DNA from: Flavobacteriales bacterium
GTDB taxonomy: Bacteria; Bacteroidota; Bacteroidia; Flavobacteriales_D; Sanyastnellaceae
Direction: 5' to 3'
NCBI GenBank assembly: GCA_947457285.1
Contig: CANGVZ010000133.1
Span: forward strand, 1 to 6,237
DNA: 6,237 nucleotides
Positions 1 through 5,675 of the stretch are shown here, one piece after another. The notes below the pieces were generated by a model. It made no database searches, was not told where the DNA came from, and saw nothing but the letters and a program-made list of their open reading frames with translations. Position numbers and translations under genes: made by a program. The first letter of the stretch is position 1; each line of letters starts with the position of its first letter.

Positions 1-253
1 CCTTTTCTCCGTGAATTTTATTCAGATTGGCTAAAAAACCATGGTTGTTTTGGATGAAGGCCACAATACCCGTTTCGAATTTCTTTCCGTCCAATTCCCA
101 TGATGGCTGCTTTAAAATCGGGTTGATGTACAATACCTTATCTCCTTCAAACACCTCACCGGTGTGAAGTTTGAGTGAATGTTCGGCCTCAGTTTTTTGG
201 GCGAATGTTGCACTGCAAATTGCAGTAAAAATCAAGAGAAATAAAAAACGCAT
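1..253 (-). CDS. Unidentified secreted protein, N-terminal part (gene runs off the left edge)
   Basis: Seen: reading leftward from the ATG at 251-253 the frame stays open for 84 codons to the window edge, so only the N-terminus is present. Residues 1-19 form a clear Sec signal peptide: an Arg near the start, a run of Leu/Phe/Ile, and a likely cleavage around the ATFAQ segment, a common Bacteroidota form in which Gln is at or next to the new N-terminus. The mature part begins polar (KTEAEH) and continues with a GEVFEGD segment and a mixed hydrophobic and charged stretch without a motif I recognise. Inferred: an exported periplasmic or surface protein. No lipobox cysteine is visible. It lies 46 bp downstream of the alpha/beta hydrolase stop on the same strand and may be read from the same transcript or from its own weak promoter. 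Function unknown. Confidence 0.75.
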   Translation of the reverse strand, partial: MRFLFLLIFTAICSATFAQKTEAEHSLKLHTGEVFEGDKVLYINPILKQPSWELDGKKFETGIVAFIQNNHGFLANLNKIHGEK

Positions 254-278
254 ATGGGTGGATTTTGCGCCAATTGTA

Positions 279-286
279 CGAAGATA
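279..286 (-). promoter_or_regulatory. Possible weak Bacteroidota -7 element before the secreted-protein gene
   Basis: The minus strand reads TATCTTCG here, one mismatch from the Bacteroidota -7 consensus TAnnTTTG. A TTTG lies 16 bases further upstream, overlapping the end of the hydrolase gene; this spacing is shorter than the usual 19 or so. Transcription from it would leave a leader of about 20 nt. Weak evidence; read-through from the hydrolase gene is an equally good explanation. Confidence 0.25.
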
Positions 287-299
287 GAATCTGAAGGTT

Positions 300-968
300 T
301 CACAAAGAAAGCACTTCTTTTTCCACAAAATTATTGATAATGATTGAAACCTCATCTGCACGATCAAACGCGCTAAAGTGGCCTCCATTTTCCAGCACCA
401 CGGGATCTTTCATTTTGCGATAATCGAACAATACATCTTTCGAACCGACGATTTGCAAGTATTTGCCCGAAGGCTCGTCTGTGTTGTCCCATTCAAGAAC
501 TGCCCTCACACTAAAGTGAATGAATTTTGGTCCTAACCCGGTCATCATTTCATAAAACATTTGCCTCTGCTGGGGATTTTTGAACCCCATAAAAGTATCC
601 GCTAGTTTATAGAAATAAGGAATCGTATTTGGACTTACCGCTTTATGAATTCGTGATTGCTTTACAACTTTCAATATCCTCGGAAATTGATGGATTCCAG
701 TTGGTGCACTAATCAATACTGTAGCAAGCGGATTCACAATTCGGCTCAATTCTACCGACATCATTCCTCCCATAGATGACCCGATGATGATGTTATTTTC
801 AGTTTTAATTCTTTCAGCAATAATTCTGGCAAAATCCTTCATGTCTTTCGAATCTTGAGCATCTACCCAATTGAGGTAGTGGACTTTTCCATGACGCAGC
901 TGAAAATTTTGATAAATTCTTTGATCTGCGCCCATTCCTGGGATAAGGTAATAATTGATTTCGCCCAT
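300..968 (-). CDS. Alpha/beta-hydrolase fold protein, probable serine hydrolase
   Basis: Seen: 222 residues from the ATG at 966-968. The N-terminus (INYYLIPGMGADQRIY) is the first strand plus the oxyanion-region loop typical of small Bacteroidota alpha/beta hydrolases. The nucleophile elbow is GSSMG with Ser65 as the likely nucleophile; Asp178 in GSKD and His197 in GGHFSAFD complete a plausible triad in the correct order. A helical lid-like region rich in Arg, Phe and Met lies at about 95-150. No signal peptide is seen, so it is likely cytoplasmic. Start choice: the frame extends to an ATG at 1023-1025, but that adds 19 residues with no family resemblance and overlaps the start of divergent pyrR, so I prefer the internal Met just before the conserved strand. 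Substrate cannot be told; esterase, lipase-like or thioesterase activity are all possible. The pyrR promoter overlaps its first codons. Confidence 0.85.
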   Translation of the reverse strand: MGEINYYLIPGMGADQRIYQNFQLRHGKVHYLNWVDAQDSKDMKDFARIIAERIKTENNIIIGSSMGGMMSVELSRIVNPLATVLISAPTGIHQFPRILKVVKQSRIHKAVSPNTIPYFYKLADTFMGFKNPQQRQMFYEMMTGLGPKFIHFSVRAVLEWDNTDEPSGKYLQIVGSKDVLFDYRKMKDPVVLENGGHFSAFDRADEVSIIINNFVEKEVLSL

Positions 969-984
969 TTCTACTTTATATTTG
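955..984 (+). promoter_or_regulatory. Bacteroidota-type promoter of pyrR-pyrB
   Basis: TATATTTG at 977-984 is a perfect match to the -7 consensus TAnnTTTG. TTG at 955-957 lies exactly 19 bases upstream, matching the usual -33 element and spacing. Transcription should begin about five bases after 984, leaving only some 3-5 nt before the pyrR ATG at 993. The -33 element lies inside the first codons of the divergent hydrolase gene. There is no room for a leader peptide, attenuator or riboswitch. Confidence 0.7.
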
Positions 985-992
985 TTGCCGTT

Positions 993-1535
993 ATGGCCAA
1001 GGTAACATTGATTGATAGCAACCATCTACGTCTGATTGTAAACAGATTGTGTTATCAATTGATTGAAAACCATGACCTCTTTTCTAACACTGTCATCCTC
1101 GGACTTCAGCCTCGGGGTGTCTTCTTCGCCGAAAAGATTGTGCAAAATTTAAAACAAATTGCGCCGAACACCACTGTTAATTTTGGCAAAGTTGATCCTA
1201 CTTTTTACAGAGACGATTTTCGTAGAAGTGATAAAACCTTGTTGGCACAACCAACCGATATTCCTTTCAATTTGGAAGGAAAAAATGTAGTGCTCATTGA
1301 TGATGTGCTTTATACAGGACGTACCATTCGCGCTGGACTTGAAGGAATGATGGAATATGGTCGTCCAAAGACTATTGAATTGATGGTACTCATCGATCGC
1401 AGGTTTAGTAGAGAGCTCCCAATCGAGCCCACTTACATTGGTATGAGCGTAGACAGCTACGATAATCAGAAAGTAAAAGTAATCTGGGACGATGTCCAGG
1501 GCAGTAAAGTGACCTTATTAACCGAATCAGAGTAA
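993..1535 (+). CDS. pyrR: PyrR-family protein: uracil phosphoribosyltransferase / putative pyrimidine regulator
   Basis: Seen: 180 residues, the normal PyrR length. The PRPP-binding motif is VVLIDDVLYTGRT (DDVLYTGRT at about 103-111), with the family's GLQPRG loop at about 37-42, the DPTFYRDD segment at about 68-75 and RELPI at about 140-144. The fold is a type I phosphoribosyltransferase; known family members convert uracil plus PRPP to UMP and, in Bacillus, bind pyr leader RNA to cause attenuation. Start choice: the ATG at 993 gives an N-terminus that aligns with PyrR; an upstream in-frame start at 855 would add 46 residues antisense to the hydrolase gene and lies upstream of the promoter. 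The stop overlaps the pyrB start (TAATG), so the two are translationally coupled. Odd: a one-residue insertion before RELPI and apparent loss of several residues recalled as RNA contacts in Bacillus PyrR, so a regulatory role is doubtful. Confidence 0.93.
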   Translation: MAKVTLIDSNHLRLIVNRLCYQLIENHDLFSNTVILGLQPRGVFFAEKIVQNLKQIAPNTTVNFGKVDPTFYRDDFRRSDKTLLAQPTDIPFNLEGKNVVLIDDVLYTGRTIRAGLEGMMEYGRPKTIELMVLIDRRFSRELPIEPTYIGMSVDSYDNQKVKVIWDDVQGSKVTLLTESE

Positions 1536-2488
1536 TGGAAAAAACATTGAGCGTCAAACATCTTATTGGAATTAAAGATCTTACCAAAGAAGATATTGAG
1601 CTCATTTTTTCACAAGCCGATGAATTCAAGGAAGTCTTGAATCGTCCAATTAAAAAAGTACCATCTCTCAGAGATGTCACCGTTGCCAATTTATTTTTCG
1701 AAAATAGTACCCGAACACGCTTGAGTTTTGAGCTTGCCGAGAAGCGCCTTAGCGCTGATGTGGTAAACTTCAGTGCTAGCACCTCCAGCGTTAAAAAGGG
1801 AGAAACATTGGTTGACACTGTCAATAATATTCTATCAATGAAGGTAGATATGGTGGTGATGCGTCACAGTTCACCCGGCGCGTGTCTGTTTTTAAGTCAG
1901 CACATCGACGCTTCGATCGTAAACGCTGGCGATGGCACGCACGAGCACCCTACTCAAGCCTTACTGGACGCCTACTCCATCAGAGAAAGTCTGGGCGGAG
2001 TGAAAGGAAAGAAAGTGGCCATTATTGGAGATATCTTGCATAGCCGGGTTGCACTTAGCAATATATATTGTTTGAAAAAACTTGGCGCAGAAGTTATGGT
2101 CTGTGGGCCTAGCACGCTAATACCAAGACACATCGCTCATTTGGGGGTTAAGATTGAACACGACCTCAGAACGGCTCTCGAATGGTGTGATGTTGCCAAC
2201 ATGCTTCGCATTCAACTGGAGCGACAGGATGTTGGTGTGCCTTATTTCCCTACCCTTCGTGAATACAGTTTACAGTATGGTCTAACCAAGGAAATTCTCG
2301 ATTCCTTACCCAAAAAAATTGTAGTTATGCACCCTGGGCCAATCAATCGCGGGGTCGAAATCACAAGCGAAGTAGCTGATAGTAAGCAGAGTATAATACT
2401 CAACCAAGTCGAAAATGGAGTCGCCATTCGCATGGCGGTGATTTTCCTTTTATCTCAAAGAAGACGAAGCCAAGGAGAACTCAACTAA
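1535..2488 (+). CDS. pyrB: Aspartate carbamoyltransferase catalytic subunit
   Basis: Catalyses carbamoyl phosphate + L-aspartate to N-carbamoyl-L-aspartate, the committed step of de novo UMP synthesis, in the cytoplasm. Seen: 317 residues, close to the family length. The carbamoyl-phosphate loop FENSTRTR is at 55-62, the mobile-loop SSVKKGE at 84-90, HEHPTQ at 136-141, the aspartate-domain MLRIQLER at 223-230 and HPGPINRG at 266-273. All hallmark residues are present, so it should be active. The start overlaps the pyrR stop by one base, and both are read from the promoter just before pyrR. No pyrI regulatory-subunit gene or dihydroorotase gene adjoins it. Whether it is an unregulated trimer or pairs with a distant PyrI cannot be told here. 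It is distinguished from ornithine carbamoyltransferase by the overall PyrB-type spacing and the pyrR context. Confidence 0.96.
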   Translation: MEKTLSVKHLIGIKDLTKEDIELIFSQADEFKEVLNRPIKKVPSLRDVTVANLFFENSTRTRLSFELAEKRLSADVVNFSASTSSVKKGETLVDTVNNILSMKVDMVVMRHSSPGACLFLSQHIDASIVNAGDGTHEHPTQALLDAYSIRESLGGVKGKKVAIIGDILHSRVALSNIYCLKKLGAEVMVCGPSTLIPRHIAHLGVKIEHDLRTALEWCDVANMLRIQLERQDVGVPYFPTLREYSLQYGLTKEILDSLPKKIVVMHPGPINRGVEITSEVADSKQSIILNQVENGVAIRMAVIFLLSQRRRSQGELN

Positions 2489-2506
2489 CATTCTAAGGTT
2501 GATTTT

Positions 2507-2520
2507 TCAGGGTATCCTGA
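2507..2520. repeat. Short perfect inverted repeat between pyrB and the STAS gene
   Basis: TCAGG-gtat-CCTGA forms a 5-bp dyad with a 4-base centre, 19 bases after the pyrB stop. A TTTTT run precedes it, but only mixed sequence follows, so it is a poor intrinsic terminator. It lies about 22 bases upstream of the STAS -7 element, a position that would suit an operator. A 5-bp arm can easily arise by chance. Confidence 0.3.
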
Positions 2521-2542
2521 CCATTTGTTAAATAATTTCCCT

Positions 2543-2550
2543 TATCTTTG
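2543..2550 (+). promoter_or_regulatory. Bacteroidota -7 element upstream of the STAS gene
   Basis: TATCTTTG is a perfect TAnnTTTG match. A TTTG lies at 2524-2527, leaving a 15-base spacer, which is shorter than the usual 19 or so. Transcription would start near 2555 and give a leader of roughly 13 nt before the ATG at 2568. It suggests the STAS and secreted-protein genes can be transcribed separately from pyrR-pyrB. Confidence 0.5.
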
Positions 2551-2567
2551 TAGCAAACCACTCTCTT

Positions 2568-2936
2568 ATGAAGTTTGAAATAGAAAATAAGGAAAAGGTT
2601 GTTGTGATAAAATCCAAACTTGAGAAGTTGGATGCTATTCACGCACCAGAACTAAAGAGCGAGATTGTGATGCAAAGCAAGTCTGGCAACAAAAATCTCA
2701 TTCTTGACCTATCAGAAACGAGATATATTGATTCATCAGGACTTTCAGCAGTTCTTGTAGCAAATAGAGCTTGCCGCGATAACAATGGAACCTTCGTTCT
2801 TTGCGGTCTTCAGGAGACAGTAAAAAAGTTGATTACGATCTCTCAGCTTGAAAGTGTCCTTAAGATTACCCCTACCCTCAATGAAGCTGTTGATTTGGTT
2901 TACATGGAAGAGGTAGAAAGAGATCTTCAAAACTAA
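2568..2936 (+). CDS. Single-domain STAS protein, anti-sigma-factor antagonist-like
   Basis: Seen: 122 residues, essentially one STAS domain. The core reads LILDLSETRYIDSSGLSAVL at about 44-63. D55-S56-S57-G58 is the signature in which a serine is phosphorylated in SpoIIAA/RsbV-type proteins, so the phospho-acceptor site appears intact. The C-terminal helix region (LKITPTLNEAVDLVYMEE) fits the family, followed by a short acidic tail. No membrane segment or transporter domain is present, so it is a cytosolic stand-alone STAS. Known role of the family: partner switching with a serine kinase and a phosphatase. Neither is in this window, so target and signal are unknown. From memory, Bacteroidota often carry such a gene beside the RNase Z gene; here a secreted-protein gene intervenes, starting 5 bp after the stop. 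Its own -7 element lies just upstream. Confidence 0.88.
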   Translation: MKFEIENKEKVVVIKSKLEKLDAIHAPELKSEIVMQSKSGNKNLILDLSETRYIDSSGLSAVLVANRACRDNNGTFVLCGLQETVKKLITISQLESVLKITPTLNEAVDLVYMEEVERDLQN

Positions 2937-2941
2937 TTTAT

Positions 2942-3745
2942 ATGAAGAAAATTTTACTTTCAATATCATTTTTTGCACTTGTATCAGCGGCATCTTCACA
3001 ATGCGACCCAAACAGCTATGATTGGGCTGGTGCGGCTTTTGGTGTATCTCCAAATCCAACACTAGGCGAGACATTTGAAATCGGAACCGTTGGTCAACCT
3101 TACAGCGATCAAATCTTCGTGAGAACGCCTGCGACCATCGCCGACATCGAAGGTGCTCCAGATCTGGCTGTTGCAATCGACTCATTGTCGCTCGACAATA
3201 TCACTTTCATGCTAGGAGATGTAGAACAAAACCTATCTGTTCTTGGACTCAATGTTACGTGCAATAACAATGGCGTTTCTCCAAATCCATGTATCTTCTT
3301 TGCAAATGGAAATTATTGCGGCGATGTGACAGGAACACCAACCATTTCAGGAACGTTCCCAGTGAAGATTTACGCAACTGGTTATTTCAACTTCTTCGGA
3401 CCTCAAGAAGTAGAAAACGTTTTTGAGAATTATGAAATCATTATTCAAGGGAATGATGTTAACGTTCGTGAAACATCTGCTCCACTTGAGATGTCTCTCG
3501 GCAATCCCACTCCGAATCCATCGAATGTGAGCGCTTCGATTCCGTTTGATTTAACTACCAACGGCACCGTGCAGTTTACACTTTACAACATGCTCGGAGA
3601 AATGGTTGAAAGAAGAACTGTAAATGGCAAGAAAGGAAACAATACCTTGATTGTTGAAACACAAAATTTGAAATCAGGTGTTTATTTATATAGCATCCAG
3701 GCTGGTGAAAAGAAATTCACCAAGAGACTAATGGTGCAACACTAA
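2942..3745 (+). CDS. Secreted protein with type IX secretion (Por) C-terminal sorting domain
   Basis: Seen: 267 residues. Residues 1-20 are a signal peptide (two Lys, then a hydrophobic run ending AASSQ). Cys21 follows immediately, but Gln at -1 does not fit a lipobox, so lipoprotein processing is unlikely. The body at about 21-170 has three further cysteines (107, 117, 126) in a TCNNN...PC...YCGD cluster, followed by VTGTPTISGTFPVKI, a pattern resembling Ig-like or cadherin-like beta-sandwich modules of Bacteroidota surface proteins. GVSPNP occurs twice (about 35-40 and 111-116). The C-terminal 80 or so residues are a type A sorting domain: NPTPNPS, then FTLYNMLGEMV, LKSGVYLYSI and a basic end KKFTKRLMVQH. 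Inferred: exported by Sec, then across the outer membrane by T9SS and surface-attached or released. No enzymatic motif is seen; function unknown. It lies 5 bp behind the STAS gene, so it is probably co-transcribed, and is closed by a strong terminator. Confidence 0.87.
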   Translation: MKKILLSISFFALVSAASSQCDPNSYDWAGAAFGVSPNPTLGETFEIGTVGQPYSDQIFVRTPATIADIEGAPDLAVAIDSLSLDNITFMLGDVEQNLSVLGLNVTCNNNGVSPNPCIFFANGNYCGDVTGTPTISGTFPVKIYATGYFNFFGPQEVENVFENYEIIIQGNDVNVRETSAPLEMSLGNPTPNPSNVSASIPFDLTTNGTVQFTLYNMLGEMVERRTVNGKKGNNTLIVETQNLKSGVYLYSIQAGEKKFTKRLMVQH

Positions 3746-3762
3746 AAGATTTATCAACAAAG

Positions 3763-3794
3763 AAAACCGTTGCGTTCGGCAACGGTTTTTTTTT
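3763..3794 (+). terminator. Strong intrinsic terminator after the secreted-protein gene
   Basis: AAAACCGTTGC (3763-3773) pairs perfectly with GCAACGGTTTT (3779-3789) around a GTTCG loop. The run of T at 3786-3794 gives a nine-base U tract. It begins 17 bases after the stop at 3745 and ends only four bases before the RNase Z ATG. On the other strand the trailing tract is TTTTCTTTG, so any bidirectional effect would be weaker. Confidence 0.92.
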
Positions 3795-3798
3795 GCCT

Positions 3799-4710
3799 AT
3801 GACCTTCGATATACTCATATTAGGTTGCGGTGCTGCTACACCAACGGCCAAACACCTTCCAACCTCTCAACTTGTCAATCTGCATGACAAGCTATTTCTT
3901 ATTGACTGCGGTGAAGGCACGCAAATGCAATTGAGAAGGCATAAAATCAAAATGCAGCGGATTCAACACATTTTCATTTCTCATTTGCATGGTGATCATT
4001 ATCTTGGATTGGTTGGACTAATCAGCAGTATGCACCTTCTGGGAAGAAAGAATTCGCTGCACTTGTATGGCCCTCCAGAATTAGAAGAATTGGTAAAACT
4101 CAACTTGAAAGTTTCTCAAACTTATCTCGAATTTCCAATCATCTACCATCCGGTTTCCGGCAACGAATTGAAATTAGAGTTTGAAGATAAGACGCTCGAA
4201 GTGTATAGTTTTCCGCTCAAGCATCGCATTCCTTGTCATGGCTTTTTATTCAAAGAAAAAACAAAGCCACCGAAAATTAGAAAGGAGATAATTCAAGAAT
4301 ACAACCTTATGCCTTCACAAATTCTTTTGCTCAAGAATAGAAAAGAAGTTGTGCTTGAAAACGGAGAAGTGCTCACCGTTGAGAACTCCTGCATCGAATC
4401 CAGCAGTCCACGAAAGTATGCGTACTGCAGCGATACCATGTACTGGGAAACGCTCGTTCCATTTATCAAAGACGCGGATATATTGTATCATGAAAGCACT
4501 TTTCTCGATTCAGAATCTGATCGCGCAAAAGCGACTTTTCACAGCACCGCTAGGCAAGCAGGAAAGATTGCAAAAATGGCCAACGTGGGAACACTCGTTT
4601 TAGGGCATTACAGTTCGAGATACAACAGCGAGGAAGATTTTATTCGTCAGGCGTTAGAGGAGTTTCCCAACGTTGTCGCCTCCAACGAAGGAATGGTAAT
4701 TCAGCTCTAA
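3799..4710 (+). CDS. rnz: Ribonuclease Z (tRNA 3'-processing endonuclease)
   Basis: Zinc-dependent endonuclease that removes 3' trailers from precursor tRNAs in the cytoplasm. Seen: 303 residues, the short (bacterial) RNase Z length. The metallo-beta-lactamase core opens with LGCGAATPT, then LIDCGEGTQMQL and the metal motif HLHGDH (His62, His64, Asp66, His67). Further ligand or catalytic positions are His142 (PLKHRIPCHGF), Asp212 (YCSDTMY), His231 (LYHESTF), His248 (HSTARQAG) and His270 (LGHYSSRY). All are intact. Start choice: the ATG at 3799 is followed directly by the conserved first strand; an in-frame TTG at 3793 lies in the terminator U tract and adds only two residues. The promoter is unclear because the preceding terminator ends at 3794. 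The gene ends flush against the convergent DUF58 gene. Confidence 0.96.
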   Translation: MTFDILILGCGAATPTAKHLPTSQLVNLHDKLFLIDCGEGTQMQLRRHKIKMQRIQHIFISHLHGDHYLGLVGLISSMHLLGRKNSLHLYGPPELEELVKLNLKVSQTYLEFPIIYHPVSGNELKLEFEDKTLEVYSFPLKHRIPCHGFLFKEKTKPPKIRKEIIQEYNLMPSQILLLKNRKEVVLENGEVLTVENSCIESSSPRKYAYCSDTMYWETLVPFIKDADILYHESTFLDSESDRAKATFHSTARQAGKIAKMANVGTLVLGHYSSRYNSEEDFIRQALEEFPNVVASNEGMVIQL

Positions 4711-5658
4711 TTATCTACCTCCAGCGTTCATCCGTTGACGCTTGATTAAATATTGAAGCAAAATGTGATTAAACCCTTCGTTGATGTCGGCCTCTACAAA
4801 ATCGATACGATAGGCGCCGCATTTCAACCTTAAATCTGTTTTGAACTTTCTCATATTCTCGAGATACGTATCACGAATATCGGCAGGGTTCACTTTTATC
4901 TCCTGTCCTGTTTCGAGATCTGTGAACGTGTATGGTCTGTTCTCGTATTCAAATAACTCTTCTTTGCTTTTATCGGTGACATGAAATAAGATCACCTCAT
5001 GTTTATTGTGCTTCAAGTGCTGCAGCGCACTGAAGAGCTCATCCGCTTTTTCAGAATTGTCTAGCATGTCGCTAAAGATGATCACCAAAGATCTTCGGTG
5101 AACGCTTTCTGCGATTTCATGAAGTGTGTCTGTAACAAAGGTTTTTTTCTTGGACGCACCATCTACAGTATTGAGCAAACGCTCGAGTTCATTGTACAGG
5201 TAAGCGATGTGTGCACCGCTGCTGCCCGTGCGGGTGTTTACCTCTATTTTATCAGAAAATATGCTGAGACCAACGGCATCGCGTTGATTTTTTAGCAACT
5301 CAATCAGTGCAGCCGTGGCATATATTGAAAATTTTAACTTATTGAATTCATCCCCTTCGATGCGCACACCTTCGGGAAAAAACATCGAAGAAGAAGCATC
5401 AATTAAGATTTGGCATCTCAGGTTTGTTTCTTCCTCATAGCGCTTCACAAAGTGCTTATCTGTTCGGGCCAGCAATTTCCAATCAAGATGTCTTGTGCTT
5501 TCTCCGCTATTGTATTGTCTATGCTCGGCAAACTCTACAGAGAAACCGTGGAATGGGCTTTTATGCATGCCTGTAATAAATCCCTCCACTGCTTGTTTAG
5601 CCAACATTTCGAGTCGGCTGAGATTTTGAATCTGTCTTCTATCAATATTAATCGGCAT
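4711..5658 (-). CDS. DUF58 protein with a von Willebrand A-like (MIDAS) fold
   Basis: Seen: 315 residues, no signal peptide or membrane segment. The DUF58 signature region is at about 47-66, from HRQYNSGE to STRHLDWKLLART. It leads into a VWA-like core: ILIDASSSM, where Asp87, Ser89 and Ser91 form a DxSxS metal-ion adhesion site, and VIIFSDMLD with Asp197 as a further acidic position. Family knowledge: DUF58 proteins usually sit beside a MoxR-type AAA+ ATPase and VWA proteins in operons thought to aid protein maturation or envelope functions. No moxR is next to it here: upstream, 17 bp away on the same strand, is a molybdopterin oxidoreductase. A perfect -7 element directly before the ATG suggests its own leaderless or near-leaderless transcript. 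The exact cellular role is unknown. Its stop abuts the RNase Z stop. Confidence 0.9.
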   Translation of the reverse strand: MPINIDRRQIQNLSRLEMLAKQAVEGFITGMHKSPFHGFSVEFAEHRQYNSGESTRHLDWKLLARTDKHFVKRYEEETNLRCQILIDASSSMFFPEGVRIEGDEFNKLKFSIYATAALIELLKNQRDAVGLSIFSDKIEVNTRTGSSGAHIAYLYNELERLLNTVDGASKKKTFVTDTLHEIAESVHRRSLVIIFSDMLDNSEKADELFSALQHLKHNKHEVILFHVTDKSKEELFEYENRPYTFTDLETGQEIKVNPADIRDTYLENMRKFKTDLRLKCGAYRIDFVEADINEGFNHILLQYLIKRQRMNAGGR

Positions 5659-5662
5659 GCTT

Positions 5663-5670
5663 CAAAGGTA
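5663..5670 (-). promoter_or_regulatory. Bacteroidota -7 element immediately before the DUF58 gene
   Basis: The minus strand reads TACCTTTG, a perfect TAnnTTTG match, ending four bases before the ATG of the DUF58 gene. The expected start site falls on or beside the start codon, so the transcript would be leaderless. No TTG occurs at the right distance upstream for a -33 element, which lowers confidence. The element sits in the 17-bp gap after the oxidoreductase gene. Confidence 0.4.
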
Positions 5671-5675
5671 TGAAA

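Noticed and set aside
855..992. In-frame N-terminal extension of PyrR
   Set aside because: It adds 46 residues unlike any PyrR, is antisense to the hydrolase coding region, and starts upstream of the consensus promoter at 955-984.
969..1025. Longer hydrolase start at the ATG at 1023-1025
   Set aside because: It would add 19 residues without family resemblance and overlap the divergent pyrR start; the internal Met directly precedes the conserved first strand.
1405..1824. Minus-strand open frame of 139 codons opposite pyrR and pyrB
   Set aside because: It is antisense to hallmark pyrB motifs and rich in Ser, Leu and Arg as expected for a shadow frame.
2489..2567. Intrinsic terminator after pyrB
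   Set aside because: The only dyad has a 5-bp arm and is not followed by a T tract, so read-through from pyrB into the STAS gene remains possible.
2998..3003. Lipoprotein lipobox at Cys21 of the secreted protein
   Set aside because: The residue before Cys is Gln, which signal peptidase II does not accept, and the protein carries a T9SS sorting domain instead.
2745..3185. Minus-strand open frame of 146 codons across the STAS and secreted-protein junction
   Set aside because: It is antisense to two genes with clear family features, has no recognisable domain and an unusual composition; a chance frame.
3793..3798. TTG start for RNase Z
   Set aside because: The codon lies in the terminator U tract and adds two residues; the ATG at 3799 is adjacent and better.
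5410..5673. Plus-strand open frame opposite the DUF58 start
   Set aside because: It is antisense to the conserved DUF58 region, with no domain or promoter.
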